This document shows positions 26,043-36,032 of a stretch of 64,000 nucleotides of DNA, in pieces. A model generated the notes under the pieces. The model was not told the origin of the DNA. It saw nothing but the letters and a program-made list of their open reading frames with translations, and did no database searches. Every line of letters begins with the position of its first letter. Positions within the stretch are counted from its first letter, which is position 1. Made by a program: the position numbers and the translations under genes. The DNA comes from UBA1930 sp943368475 (GTDB lineage Bacteria; Bacteroidota; Bacteroidia; Chitinophagales; Chitinophagaceae). Location: assembly GCA_943368475.1 (NCBI GenBank), contig CALRLF020000005.1:40664-104663 (forward strand). The letters are read 5' to 3'.

Positions 26043-26737
26043 CCCTTCATTGTATAGCATTAGACGACGAACCATTGGCATTACAGGTTGTTGCACAATA
26101 TTGTAGCAAAATTTCTTACTTGCAATTGGATAAAGTTTTTACCAATCCTGATGAAGCAACAGAATATATAAAAAATAATAAAGTTGATTTACTGTTTTTA
26201 GATATTCAAATGCCCGACATTAATGGCATGCAGTTTTACAAAAGTTTACCTACCAAACCACCTGTAATTTTCACTACTGCATTTAAAGATTATGCAGTAG
26301 ATGGTTTTAATGTAGATGCAATTGATTATTTATTGAAACCATTTGAATTTGACCGTTTTTTAAAAGCCATTTATAAGGCTAAAGAATACATAGAATTTAC
26401 AGCTTCACAAGAGCTTCAACTGAGTAGTATTTACGTAAAAGTAAATTACGAAATGATGAAGATTAACCTTAAAGACATTGACCTTATAGAAGCATTGGAT
26501 GATTATATAAAAATTCATATAAAACCCTATCCTGTTCTTACTTTAATGACCTTGAAAGGTGTACTTGAAAAACTTCCTGAAAATTTGTTTGCAAGGGTGC
26601 ATCGTTCTTATATTATTCCATTACACAAAGTGGAAAAGTTTAGCAAAAATAAAGTTCAAGTTGCAGGTAAAGAAATTCCAATTGGCAGTAGTTATGTTGA
26701 TGTGTATGAAAAATTATTGCAACAGAGTGGTGGATAA
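26039..26737 (+). CDS. LytTR-family response regulator
   Basis: The 232-aa protein has a receiver domain (residues 1-120) with the acidic pocket DDE (9-11), phosphoacceptor Asp55 in FLDIQMPD, and the conserved Lys in YLLKPFEF near residue 105. A LytTR DNA-binding domain follows (about 135-230) with IYVKVNYEMMKI, the DLIEALDDYIKIHI strand, and ARVHRSYIIP. The first ATG overlaps the kinase stop, so translation is coupled. LytTR regulators typically control envelope, adhesion or metabolite genes. No target site was identified in this window. Confidence 0.92.
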   Translation: MTLHCIALDDEPLALQVVAQYCSKISYLQLDKVFTNPDEATEYIKNNKVDLLFLDIQMPDINGMQFYKSLPTKPPVIFTTAFKDYAVDGFNVDAIDYLLKPFEFDRFLKAIYKAKEYIEFTASQELQLSSIYVKVNYEMMKINLKDIDLIEALDDYIKIHIKPYPVLTLMTLKGVLEKLPENLFARVHRSYIIPLHKVEKFSKNKVQVAGKEIPIGSSYVDVYEKLLQQSGG

Positions 26738-26806
26738 CCAAGCTATAAAATGCACGTTTGTGTTGACAGTTTTACTTTAATTTCATATTTATTATAGCCT
26801 TTAATT

Positions 26807-27841
26807 ATGACCGCTTATAAATACCCAATATTCGTTTTTTTTGCTACAATAATCTTAGGCTGCAATACATCAGATAATCAAAAAACAAATAGTAATTATT
26901 ACACCATAGACACTGCTCAGGTTCAAACTGGTGGTGTTCAGGTGATTGAGATTGAAACACCAAAAGGGAAAATGAATGTGTGGACGAAACGCATGGGCAA
27001 CAATCCCAAAATAAAAGTACTACTGTTACATGGTGGCCCAGGATTTACACATGATTACTTCGAATGCATGGAAAATTTTTTACCTGTCGAAGGAATTGAA
27101 TTTATTTACTACGACCAATTGGGAAGTGGTAATTCTGACAACCCAAAAGATACAGCATTTTGGGATTTACCACGCTATGTTGAAGAAGTAGAACAAGTAA
27201 GAAAAGCATTAAACTTAGATAAAAATAACTTCTATTTATTGGGTCATTCCTGGGGTGGAATTTTAGCAACCGAATATACTTTAAAATATCAGCAAAACTT
27301 AAAGGGTTTGATTATTTCGAATATGATGAGTAGTTGTATTGACTATGGCAAATATGCTGATGATGTATTAGCCAAACAATTTAAACCAGCCATTTTAGAT
27401 ACCATTAAACAACTAGAAAAAAGAGGTGAGTTTGAAAACCCTAGATACATGGATTTACTAAATGAACATTTTTATACAAAACACGTTTGTCGTTTTCCTG
27501 TGAAAGATTGGCCTGAGCCTTTTGTACGTTCTGCAAGTAAACACAATCACTCATTATATGTAACCATGCAAGGACTAAGTGAATTTGGTATTGGTGGAAA
27601 GCTAACCAACTGGGATAGAAAAAATGATTTGAAAAATATCAATACACCAGTACTAACCATTGGTGGAAAGTTTGATACAATGGATCCTGCACATATGGAA
27701 TGGATGAGTAAACAATTTCCTAATGGTTCGTATTTATATTGCCCAAAGGGAAGTCACATGTCTATGTACGACGACCAGCAAACGTACATGAAAGGCTTAA
27801 TTGAATTTATCAAAAAAGTAGATAAGGCAGCAAAACAATAA
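26807..27841 (+). CDS. Proline iminopeptidase-like alpha/beta hydrolase, lipoprotein
   Basis: The 344-aa protein has a lipoprotein signal with the modified Cys at residue 19 (TIILGC) and an alpha/beta hydrolase fold. The oxyanion motif HGGPG is at 75-79, and the nucleophile elbow GHSWGG has Ser148. A downstream Asp in GGKFDTMDP and His in KGSHMSMY complete the triad. The HGGPG and GHSWGG pair is typical of prolyl aminopeptidases (family S33), which remove N-terminal proline. The membrane anchor suggests peptide processing in the periplasm or at the outer membrane. Related hydrolases with other substrates share these motifs. It is monocistronic and converges on the next gene. Confidence 0.82.
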   Translation: MTAYKYPIFVFFATIILGCNTSDNQKTNSNYYTIDTAQVQTGGVQVIEIETPKGKMNVWTKRMGNNPKIKVLLLHGGPGFTHDYFECMENFLPVEGIEFIYYDQLGSGNSDNPKDTAFWDLPRYVEEVEQVRKALNLDKNNFYLLGHSWGGILATEYTLKYQQNLKGLIISNMMSSCIDYGKYADDVLAKQFKPAILDTIKQLEKRGEFENPRYMDLLNEHFYTKHVCRFPVKDWPEPFVRSASKHNHSLYVTMQGLSEFGIGGKLTNWDRKNDLKNINTPVLTIGGKFDTMDPAHMEWMSKQFPNGSYLYCPKGSHMSMYDDQQTYMKGLIEFIKKVDKAAKQ

Positions 27842-27872
27842 CAGTTCACTTACGTCTGCTTTTATTCTAAAA

Positions 27873-28805
27873 TTAATTTTCTGCATTAGCAACCGCTGCT
27901 TTTCTGCCAATTAATAATACGCCAATAACAACCAGTACTGTTCCAATTAATTGTTCTAAAAAAATTGATTCTCCTAAAATAAAATAAGCCTGTAATATGG
28001 TAGAAACAGGTCCTATACTTGTTATAATTGCTACATTGTTACTCCCTATTTTTTTCATGCCATTGCTAATTAAAAAAGATGGCAATACGGTAGCCACTAT
28101 AGCCAATGCAACTGAATAGCCTATAAGGGTTGGGGTAAAATGAATATTAGCGATAGAACGAGTAGCCAAAAAATGAATAAAAATTCCTGCAGTAGCTGCA
28201 AACATTGCATAAGCAGTATATCGTGTAACACCAACAATAGGCACCATTCTACCAGTACCTACTAAATAAAAAGAATAGGTAATAGCACATAAAAAAACCA
28301 TAAAAGAACCATAGAAAAAATTGGGATTGGAAGTATCTATTTTCAATTCTCCATAATATGCTAATCCAATACCAGCATAAGTTAATATCAAAGCTGCAAT
28401 CTGTGTTTTAGACAATTTATTCTTGAACAAAAAAGTATTGATTAACACTGCAAAAGTTGGATATAAAAAAAGAATTAATCTTTCTAACCCAGCCGAAATA
28501 AATTGTAGTCCAATAAAATCGAATAAACTACTTAAATAATAACCTAAAAAGCCCAACCCTAAAATATATAGCCACTGTTGCTTAGTAAGCATTGCACTAT
28601 TCTCCTTTTTATAAGCTAGCCTTGCTGCAATTAAATAAAAAGGTAAAGAAAAAAGCATACGTAAAGTAAGCAGCGTAACTGCATCTACCTTGGTAGATGC
28701 AAATGCTAACTTAACAAAGATTGCTTTTGTTGAAAATAATATTGCTCCTGTAAGTGTAATTAAAAATCCTGCTAGTGTTATTTGTTTCTGCTGCGTATTA
28801 CTCAT
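27873..28805 (-). CDS. EamA/DMT-superfamily permease
   Basis: The 310-aa protein has ten predicted membrane helices in two EamA halves (roughly residues 12-145 and 165-300), the classic drug/metabolite transporter architecture. The substrate (amino acids, sugars, metabolites or drugs) cannot be told from sequence. Typical pieces are LTLRMLFSLPFYLIA in the first half and VLPSFLISNGMKKIGSNNVA in the second. It converges on the hydrolase gene with a 31-bp gap and lies 101 nt downstream of the isoaspartyl peptidase gene on the same strand. Confidence 0.85.
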   Translation of the reverse strand: MSNTQQKQITLAGFLITLTGAILFSTKAIFVKLAFASTKVDAVTLLTLRMLFSLPFYLIAARLAYKKENSAMLTKQQWLYILGLGFLGYYLSSLFDFIGLQFISAGLERLILFLYPTFAVLINTFLFKNKLSKTQIAALILTYAGIGLAYYGELKIDTSNPNFFYGSFMVFLCAITYSFYLVGTGRMVPIVGVTRYTAYAMFAATAGIFIHFLATRSIANIHFTPTLIGYSVALAIVATVLPSFLISNGMKKIGSNNVAIITSIGPVSTILQAYFILGESIFLEQLIGTVLVVIGVLLIGRKAAVANAEN

Positions 28806-28906
28806 TCTTATACGGTGCTGCTATTTATACATTCAATTGTTGACTACAAAGTAAAAGAACAACTGTTTACAATAAATTATAAAAAACTATTTTAAAACAA
28901 CCGCAA

Positions 28907-29926
28907 CTATTCTTTAAAAATTTTCACTACTTTTTCTCCTGTAGATTTTATAAACCCACGATACATACCTTCTGTACAAAAAGGCATAGCGATGTTTCCA
29001 TTTTTATCTACTGCAATTAAGCCACCATCGCCACCTAATGCAGGTAATTTTTTCATCACCATTTCATTAGCTGCATCTTTTAAAGTAAATTTTCCATACT
29101 CCATCATATCTGCAATGGATTTTGCCATTACCAATCGTATAAAAAATTCACCCCAACCAGTACAACTTATGGCACAAGTATTATTATCAGCATAAGTGCC
29201 AGCACCAATTATGGGAGCATCTCCTACTCTATTGTATCTTTTATTGGTCATACCACCAGTACTTGTTGCAGCTGCTAAATTGCCATAACTATCAACTGCT
29301 ACAGCCCCCACAGTGCCATATTTTTCATCGTGGTTTTCTTTTTGCTTTAGAAAAGCTCCTTCTTGTTTTATTTTATTGGCCTCATCGGCTTTGGCTTTTT
29401 GTAATGCTTTCCATCTATCTTCTGTAAAAAAATAGGTAGTATCAACAACTGTACATCCTTGTTTTGCTGCAAATTGTTCAGCTCCTTTTCCAACAAGCAT
29501 TACATGTTCACTATTGTTCATCACCAATCTTGCTGCATGCACAGGATTTTTAATAGTAGTAACTCCAGCTACACTACCAGCTTTTAAAGTTGCACCATCC
29601 ATTATGGCTGCATCCATTTCGTTTTTACCTGCATTTGTAAAAACAGCACCTTTACCAGCATTAAACAAAGGATTATCTTCTAATACTTTAACTGTTGCTT
29701 CAACTGCCTCCAATGCAGTTCCTCCATTTGCCAAAATTTTAGCACCTGTTTGCAATGCTTTATTCAAGCTTTCTGTATATGCAAGTTCCTTTTCAGGTGT
29801 CATATTCTTCTTTAAAATAGTACCAGCACCGCCATGTATAACCAGTGTAAATTTCTTTTCACTTGAATTTTGTGTAAACGCACTTGCACTAAGCATCATA
29901 GCAAAAGTTAAAACTAAAAAACGCAT
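28907..29926 (-). CDS. Exported isoaspartyl peptidase / L-asparaginase
   Basis: This Ntn-hydrolase of about 339 aa removes isoaspartyl residues from peptides and can hydrolyse asparagine. Landmarks are the N-terminal VIHGGAG, FNAGKGAVF, MDAAIMDG, and the autoproteolysis site where the new N-terminal Thr begins TVGAVAVD (about residue 205). Downstream are TSTGGMTNKRYNRVGD and the GCGTGWGE-like segment SCTGWGEFFIR. I place the start at the ATG at 29926 (MRFLVLTFAMML), which gives a signal peptide ending FTQ; an upstream in-frame ATG at 29980 would bury it behind 18 extra residues. It is divergent from the TamB-like gene across a 72-bp gap. Confidence 0.88.
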   Translation of the reverse strand: MRFLVLTFAMMLSASAFTQNSSEKKFTLVIHGGAGTILKKNMTPEKELAYTESLNKALQTGAKILANGGTALEAVEATVKVLEDNPLFNAGKGAVFTNAGKNEMDAAIMDGATLKAGSVAGVTTIKNPVHAARLVMNNSEHVMLVGKGAEQFAAKQGCTVVDTTYFFTEDRWKALQKAKADEANKIKQEGAFLKQKENHDEKYGTVGAVAVDSYGNLAAATSTGGMTNKRYNRVGDAPIIGAGTYADNNTCAISCTGWGEFFIRLVMAKSIADMMEYGKFTLKDAANEMVMKKLPALGGDGGLIAVDKNGNIAMPFCTEGMYRGFIKSTGEKVVKIFKE

Positions 29927-29998
29927 TGTTATAAGTTTGGTATTGAATTTGCCAATAGGGCTTGAATGTTTTATTTTCACAGTTCAAATTAACTAATT

Positions 29999-32900
29999 CT
30001 GAAGCGATTTCTAAAAATATTACGCATAACCATTTTTGTAATTGTTGCCATTATACTTTGTATATGGATTGCTTTACAAACAGCTCCTGTACAAAACTAC
30101 CTTGTAGGTTATGCTGCCAATAAACTTTCGAAAGAATTAGGAACAACAGTTAAGGTTAAACATGTAAACCTTTCTTTTTTAAATAGTGCCGATATAGAAG
30201 GTGTTTTTATAGAAGATAAAAGTAAAGACACTTTGCTTTATGCCGGACAAATGAAAGTTAGAATAACGGATTGGTTTATTTTTAAAGACAAAGCTGAGTT
30301 AAAATTTATTGGGCTTGAAGATGCAGTTGTTAAGCTAAAAAGAACCGACTCTGTTTGGAACTATCAGTTTATTGCCAACTATTTTGCTTCGCCCAAAAAA
30401 TCTACAACGAAAAAAGATGGCTTGGCATTAAGCCTAAAAAAAATTGATTTAAAAAATATTCATTTTATTAATGATGACCGTTGGATTGGCGAAACAATTG
30501 ATTGCCATATCAGCAGCCTTACATTGAATGCAGATAACATCAATTTTGATAAAGGCGTATTTCAGCTGAATGATGTAAACATAGAAAAACCAATTGTAAA
30601 CATTCAAAATTTTGATGGATTACGACCGCCTAAAGCCAAGAAAGTGTCTTTAGATACTGGCTACAGATTGAACCCATCGAGAATGTTTATACAAGTTGCC
30701 AATTTAACAATACGCAATGGTGTATTTATTGATTATGCAAACCAAAAATCACCTTACAGTAATTTTGACGGTAACCATTTATCATTCTCTAAAATAAATG
30801 CCACATTCAAAAATATTTTCCTGAACAATGATACACTTACAACCAATATGGAGCTTAGTTGTAAAGAACGTTCAGGTTTAGATGTAAAAAAATTAGCAGC
30901 CGATTATAAAGTAAATCCTGGCATAATGGAATTTGCCAATTTAGATTTACAAACCAACCGTAGCAAGTTGGGCAATTACTATGCAATGAAGTTTGAACAC
31001 TTCAATAAAGACTTTGCAGATTATGAGAGCAAGGTAACCATGGTTGCCAATTTTAGAAACTCATTCATTAACAGTGATGATATTGCTTTTTTTGCTCCTG
31101 ATGTAAAAACTTGGAAACGAAATGTAGCTATCGCAGGTAACTTTAAAGGAACAGTTGAAGATTTTACAATTAATCAATTGGCAGCAAAAAGTAACAATAG
31201 CAGTATTAGTGGTACATTAAGTATGAAGGGTTTGCCCAACATAAACCAAACAATTATCTCTTTAAACAACGGAATCATACAAACCAATGCAACTGATTTA
31301 GCAACATTTGCCCCAGCAATTAACACATTTTCAAATCCTGATATTGCAGCACTTGGTAATATTGTTTTCAGGGGAAACTTTAATGGGCTATACAACAACT
31401 TTAAAAGTACTGGCAATATAAGCACAAGTTTAGGAGGTATTTATACTGACTTATCAATGAAGTTCCCTGACGGAAGAGAACCATCATACAATGGAACATT
31501 AAATACCAGTCGGTTTAACTTAGGTAAGTTTATTAGAAATGATTATTTTGGCATTATTGATTTTAAAGGTAAAGTAGCTGGTAGCAGTTTTACGCTGCAA
31601 AAAATGAAAACCAGTTTAGATGGCACAATAAAACAGTTGGAGTTCAATAAATACAATTACACCAATATTACTGCTATTGGTACATTCGAGAAAAAAGCAT
31701 TTTATGGTCAACTTAAAATTAATGACCCTAACTTAGATTTTATAGGTAGCGTACAACTCGATTTTACAGAACAGCAGCCTCGATTTAATCTGTTTGCCGA
31801 TATTTTAAAATCGAATTATAAAGAACTAAATCTAAGTAAAAACAACTTAAAAATTACGGGTACTTTAGACGTTAACTTTACAGGAACCAATATCGATAAT
31901 TTTTTAGGGCAAGCCAAATTATTGAATGCTGTTGTACAAAACAATGATGCTGAAATTCGATTCGACTCGTTAACACTTTCATCCAACTATATAGATAGTA
32001 TAAAACAGCTAAAGTTAGCCAGTGCCGACTTTGCTGCAAATATTAGTGGAGATTTCAGCATTATGGATTTACCACAAAGCTTTCAATCCTTCTTGCATAA
32101 ATATTACCCAGCATACATAGCAGAACCTGCAACCATTCCTAAAAATCAAAACTTTCAATTTAATCTTTCTACCAATTATATTGAGCCTTACTTAAAATTG
32201 ATTGATCAAAAATTAGCGGGTTTAAACGATGCCAATATTTATGGATCAGTAAATACAAAAGAAAATAATTTATTGCTGAATATTAAAGTACCTTCTTTTA
32301 TGTACGATAAATATTCATTCACTGGTATTGATTTTACAGGACATGGTAATTTAGATTCATTGAATATTATTGGTGAACTTACTTCTACCAAAATTAGCGA
32401 TAGCCTAAACTTACCTTATACTAAAATAAATATCAGCTCAGCAAACGATCATTCTATTGTAGGTATTCAAACAAAAGCAAACAATACACTCAACGATGCT
32501 TCTTTAACAGCTGATGTATTTACTTTAGAAGATGGAGTGAGAGTTCAGTTTCGTCCATCCTCTTTTGTAATCAATGATAAAAAATGGAATATTGAGAAAA
32601 ATGGAGAGTTGGTTAGTCGTAAAAATTTCTTAAGTGCCAAAAACATTAAGTTCACACAAGGCTACCAAGAAATTTCGGTAGATACAGAAACCGAAGAAGA
32701 CAACAATGCCAATCATTTAATTATCGACCTAAAAAATGTATTATTAGGCGACTTTGTTGCTTATGCTTTTAAAGATCCTAAAATTCAGGGTATCGCAACT
32801 GGCAAAATAAAGCTGAATAATTTCTTTGATAACTTCTCTGCAGAAGCAACATTAAAAGCTGAACAATTTCAGCTGGATGAAGATTCGATTGGCATTGCTA

Positions 32901-34807
32901 AAATCAAAGCAGCCTACGATTCTAAAACTGGCAAAGTAACCTTCGATTGGGATTCGCCTAACGAAAAATATAAGTTCGCCGCTAAAGGAACTTACGAAAC
33001 CAAAGACACAACAGATAATTCTCCTATAAAAACAGATATTGTTTTAGACAATACCCGTTTAACACTTATACAAAAATACCTCAAAGGCATTTTTTCAAAT
33101 GTAGATGGCTATGCGTCAGGTACATTAAAAGTAAAAGGAAAACCTGAAACCATTTTGCTAAACGGAGATATTAAAATAAAAAATACAGGTTTATTAGTAG
33201 ATTATACCCAAGTGTATTATACAATCGATTCGGCATTAATAAAATTCGAAGACGATGGTATAAATTTTGGAACTTTTACAATAAAAGATTATAAAAACAA
33301 TACAGGAAACGTTCGGGGTAAATTGTATGAAAAAGGTTTTAAAGAAATGACCTTTGATTTTGATTTGTCTACTAAAAAATTATTGTTATTAGATACCAAA
33401 GCAAAAGACAATCAACAGTTTTATGGTAATGCCATTGGTAAGGCTACATTAAGTTTTAGAGGTCCCGAAAACAATGCTAAAATGGTAATTGTAGGAGAAG
33501 CCAATGATAGCTCTCATATCTACATTCCTAATTCAAACAATAAAGAAAGTGCCGACGCTGACTTCATTATATTTAGACAATTTGGTGAAGAAATGGTACA
33601 AGAGAAGAAAAACAATGCTTTTAATTTATCCGTAGATCTAGACTTAGCAGCAAATAACAAAGTATTAATTGATGTAATTTTAGATGAACTAGCTGGTGAT
33701 GTAATTAAAGCAAAAGGTAACGGACGTTTAAAAATAAAAGCAGGCACTAATGAAAAATTAGACATTAGAGGTCGTTACAATATTGATGAAGGAAAATACG
33801 ATTTTAACTTTCAATCTTTCATAAAAAAACCATTCTTACTAATCCCTGGAGCAGGCAATTATATTGAATGGACAGGTGATGCAATGAAAGCAGATTTGCA
33901 CATTGACGCTCGTTACGAAGCAGAAAATGTGAATTTATCCGACCTTACTTCGAACACAAGTTTAAATAATACAGCTACCAACAACTTGAGAGACAAAGTG
34001 TATGTTATTGCACAACTAAGAGATAAACTTACGCTTCCAACTATCGAATTTAAAATAGATTTTCCAGCTAATAGCCCTGCAAAAAACGATGCTGATTTTG
34101 CCCAATTTTTAGACAAAATAAGTAAGGATAAAAACGAAATGGTTACACAAGCAACTTCCTTAATTGTGTTTAATAGTTTTGTACCTTATGGTAGAGGTTT
34201 GCTGGGTGGTGGTGGTAATGTAAACTATACAGGTATTGGTATTAATACGATTTCACAAAAGATTACAGCAGAAATTAATCAGCAAGTATCTAACTTTTTA
34301 TATAAACTTTTTAAAGACAAAAGTTTGAAGTTCGACTTAGGTACTTCTGTATATAGCAGTGGCAATCTTTTTAACAATGGCGTTAATGCAACGAACAATA
34401 ATAGAATTGACAGATCGAGGGTTAACTTTAAAATTGGACGAAGTTTCTTTAACAACAATGTTGTAGTAACCTTTGGGGGAGATTTAGATTTCAGCTGGGG
34501 AACTTCGGCTGCACAAAGTGGCAACTTTCAATGGTTACCCGATTTAAACATTGAAGTAGTTTTAAGCAGAGATAAAAAACTTAGAGCCATTGTATTTAAT
34601 AAAAACAGTTTAGACATTAGCAATGGTAATGCTTTGGGAAGGAGAAACCGACAAGGAGTGAGTATTAGTTATCGACAGGAGTTCGAAACATTGTTTGGTA
34701 AAAAACAAGATGATATTCAATTCACTCCATTGCCAGTTCAAATAGAAGGTGAAATGCTGAAACAGCCGCCTGTTAAAGATAGCATTAGTACAAAAACAGG
34801 TGGTTAA
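29999..34807 (+). CDS. TamB-like translocation/assembly protein (CTG start)
   Basis: The protein is about 1602 aa if it starts at CTG 29999. The residues read from there, KRFLKILRITIFVIVAIILC, form the expected N-terminal membrane anchor. A very long beta-rich AsmA/TamB repeat region follows, ending in a DUF490 domain (about residues 1100-1560) with GRYNIDEGKYDFNFQ and FLLIPGAGNYIEWTG. TamB proteins bridge inner and outer membranes and carry phospholipids or help insert outer-membrane proteins. An in-frame TAA at 29990 blocks any earlier start; the only candidates before the anchor are CTA, ATT and CTG. The first in-frame TTG is at 30233, well past the anchor. The C-terminal tail is proline-rich (PPVKDS). 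Confidence 0.85.
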   Translation: MKRFLKILRITIFVIVAIILCIWIALQTAPVQNYLVGYAANKLSKELGTTVKVKHVNLSFLNSADIEGVFIEDKSKDTLLYAGQMKVRITDWFIFKDKAELKFIGLEDAVVKLKRTDSVWNYQFIANYFASPKKSTTKKDGLALSLKKIDLKNIHFINDDRWIGETIDCHISSLTLNADNINFDKGVFQLNDVNIEKPIVNIQNFDGLRPPKAKKVSLDTGYRLNPSRMFIQVANLTIRNGVFIDYANQKSPYSNFDGNHLSFSKINATFKNIFLNNDTLTTNMELSCKERSGLDVKKLAADYKVNPGIMEFANLDLQTNRSKLGNYYAMKFEHFNKDFADYESKVTMVANFRNSFINSDDIAFFAPDVKTWKRNVAIAGNFKGTVEDFTINQLAAKSNNSSISGTLSMKGLPNINQTIISLNNGIIQTNATDLATFAPAINTFSNPDIAALGNIVFRGNFNGLYNNFKSTGNISTSLGGIYTDLSMKFPDGREPSYNGTLNTSRFNLGKFIRNDYFGIIDFKGKVAGSSFTLQKMKTSLDGTIKQLEFNKYNYTNITAIGTFEKKAFYGQLKINDPNLDFIGSVQLDFTEQQPRFNLFADILKSNYKELNLSKNNLKITGTLDVNFTGTNIDNFLGQAKLLNAVVQNNDAEIRFDSLTLSSNYIDSIKQLKLASADFAANISGDFSIMDLPQSFQSFLHKYYPAYIAEPATIPKNQNFQFNLSTNYIEPYLKLIDQKLAGLNDANIYGSVNTKENNLLLNIKVPSFMYDKYSFTGIDFTGHGNLDSLNIIGELTSTKISDSLNLPYTKINISSANDHSIVGIQTKANNTLNDASLTADVFTLEDGVRVQFRPSSFVINDKKWNIEKNGELVSRKNFLSAKNIKFTQGYQEISVDTETEEDNNANHLIIDLKNVLLGDFVAYAFKDPKIQGIATGKIKLNNFFDNFSAEATLKAEQFQLDEDSIGIAKIKAAYDSKTGKVTFDWDSPNEKYKFAAKGTYETKDTTDNSPIKTDIVLDNTRLTLIQKYLKGIFSNVDGYASGTLKVKGKPETILLNGDIKIKNTGLLVDYTQVYYTIDSALIKFEDDGINFGTFTIKDYKNNTGNVRGKLYEKGFKEMTFDFDLSTKKLLLLDTKAKDNQQFYGNAIGKATLSFRGPENNAKMVIVGEANDSSHIYIPNSNNKESADADFIIFRQFGEEMVQEKKNNAFNLSVDLDLAANNKVLIDVILDELAGDVIKAKGNGRLKIKAGTNEKLDIRGRYNIDEGKYDFNFQSFIKKPFLLIPGAGNYIEWTGDAMKADLHIDARYEAENVNLSDLTSNTSLNNTATNNLRDKVYVIAQLRDKLTLPTIEFKIDFPANSPAKNDADFAQFLDKISKDKNEMVTQATSLIVFNSFVPYGRGLLGGGGNVNYTGIGINTISQKITAEINQQVSNFLYKLFKDKSLKFDLGTSVYSSGNLFNNGVNATNNNRIDRSRVNFKIGRSFFNNNVVVTFGGDLDFSWGTSAAQSGNFQWLPDLNIEVVLSRDKKLRAIVFNKNSLDISNGNALGRRNRQGVSISYRQEFETLFGKKQDDIQFTPLPVQIEGEMLKQPPVKDSISTKTGG

Positions 34808-34822
34808 AAATCCAACAACACA

Positions 34823-35113
34823 CTAGCGTCGTCTCCAGCAACCAGTTACCCAAACATAGCCACTTCTTTGTTTACGCCAATATCCTTGATGATAAACAAA
34901 TCCAACTCTTGGTGTTGCCCAGTAACCATTTATCATTACATAATTGCCGTTACGCCAAACCCATTCAGGCTCTATCCAAATATGTTGTACAGATGGTGGC
35001 TTAGGTTTACTGTGTACTACAAAAGCAGGTCTTACTTTTACTACAAACTGAGCTTCTGTTGCTGTGGTTGCTGCAAAAAATACAGCAACTGCAATCAATA
35101 GTTTACGTACCAT
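34823..35113 (-). CDS. Small secreted YXWGXW-type repeat protein
   Basis: The 96-aa product has a signal peptide (about residues 1-21, ending ATEAQ). A mature part rich in Trp, Tyr and Arg follows, in which a W-x-x-G-x-x-x-x-x-x-G-Y-W pattern recurs: WRNGNYVMINGYW, FVYHQGYWRKQ and YVWVTGCWRRR. This fits the YXWGXW / BcpO-like repeat proteins found in Bacteroidota and Proteobacteria, whose role is not known but is probably in the envelope. It converges on the TamB-like gene with a 15-bp gap. Confidence 0.75.
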   Translation of the reverse strand: MVRKLLIAVAVFFAATTATEAQFVVKVRPAFVVHSKPKPPSVQHIWIEPEWVWRNGNYVMINGYWATPRVGFVYHQGYWRKQRSGYVWVTGCWRRR

Positions 35114-35201
35114 AGTTGTATAATTTAATTGCCCTTAAGATGATGCAACTAAACATAAGTTTAAAACCCTTATACATTTTAACAACTATTAAAAAAACAG
35201 C

Positions 35202-35753
35202 TTAACCCAAGAATATTAAAAACAATATTGGAAATAACAATCCAGCTATAGCCAGCTTCCAGCCTCTTTGTTTAAAAGAGTATTTGCTTTTACCCATTAT
35301 AAATGTACCTGTAACAGCAATTACAATGAGTGATAATGCAAAAACATCCGAATAATAAACCCACCAATTAGAGTTATTGGTTTTATGTAGCTGCATCATT
35401 TGTGCAATTAATGGTGTTTTTTTAAAGTTGGCTATTTCTCCTTTACCTGTTTTTATATCCATTTCAATATCATGGTTATCGCAGGTAATTTTAAGTTTAT
35501 CTTTTCTAAGATTATGCCTTTTTACCTTGTCTTTTACCTGCAATTCTTTGGCTACAAAATTTCTTATGCTGCTATCGCTGATTGCCGATGATTGAAATGG
35601 CTGTTTTTGAAATTCAGTTACTTCTACAATATATTTTTCAGGATGCCAATGTTCTCTGTGATTCATCATTAAACCTGATGCAGCAAATGAAATAATTAAA
35701 CCAATGTAGAAGTAACCAAAATCACGGTGAATGCCCCTTGCTGTAAACTTCAT
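35202..35753 (-). CDS. PepSY-associated membrane protein
   Basis: The 183-aa protein (ATG at 35753, MKFTARGIHRDFGY) has an N-terminal membrane helix (about 12-30), then a periplasmic PepSY-like stretch, and two C-terminal helices (about 125-147 and 160-180). The sequence HRDFGYFYIG and GLMMNHREHWHP, together with YYSDVFALSLIVIAVTGTFIM, is typical of PepSY-TM proteins, often linked to iron uptake or respiratory functions. An upstream in-frame ATG at 35813 would add 20 residues lacking family features. No partner gene is adjacent. Confidence 0.7.
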   Translation of the reverse strand: MKFTARGIHRDFGYFYIGLIISFAASGLMMNHREHWHPEKYIVEVTEFQKQPFQSSAISDSSIRNFVAKELQVKDKVKRHNLRKDKLKITCDNHDIEMDIKTGKGEIANFKKTPLIAQMMQLHKTNNSNWWVYYSDVFALSLIVIAVTGTFIMGKSKYSFKQRGWKLAIAGLLFPILFLIFLG

Positions 35754-35934
35754 AAAAATAAATTGTATGCTAAATGAATTGTGTTGAATAATAATTGAAT
35801 TACAAGAACACAAAAATATTTTTCTAGCAAACTATTGTTTATAGCAATTGGGAAATTTGATTGTAGAAATCGGGAAAATAAAAAATGAAGGGTTACGTCA
35901 GGTTGAAAAGCTGAATACTATTCTTTTGATGATG

Positions 35935-36027
35935 GGCTGCTGGATTGAGTAAAAAGCCCCGAAGTATGAGGGCTTGTAACGAAAGCCAGAACTAAAGTTG
36001 ATGGCTATTCTACAGCTGATAGCCCCA
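35935..36027 (-). repeat. Dispersed intergenic repeat family A, copy 2
   Basis: Read on the minus strand, this roughly 93-bp element has GGGGCTATCAGC, then TAGTTCTGGCTTTC, TACAA, a small hairpin (AGCCCT ... GGGGCT, followed by TTTT) and TCAATCCAGCAGCC. The order is as in the copy at 18429-18525. The two central hairpins differ in sequence but keep position and shape. Confidence 0.75.
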
Positions 36028-36032
36028 AAAGA

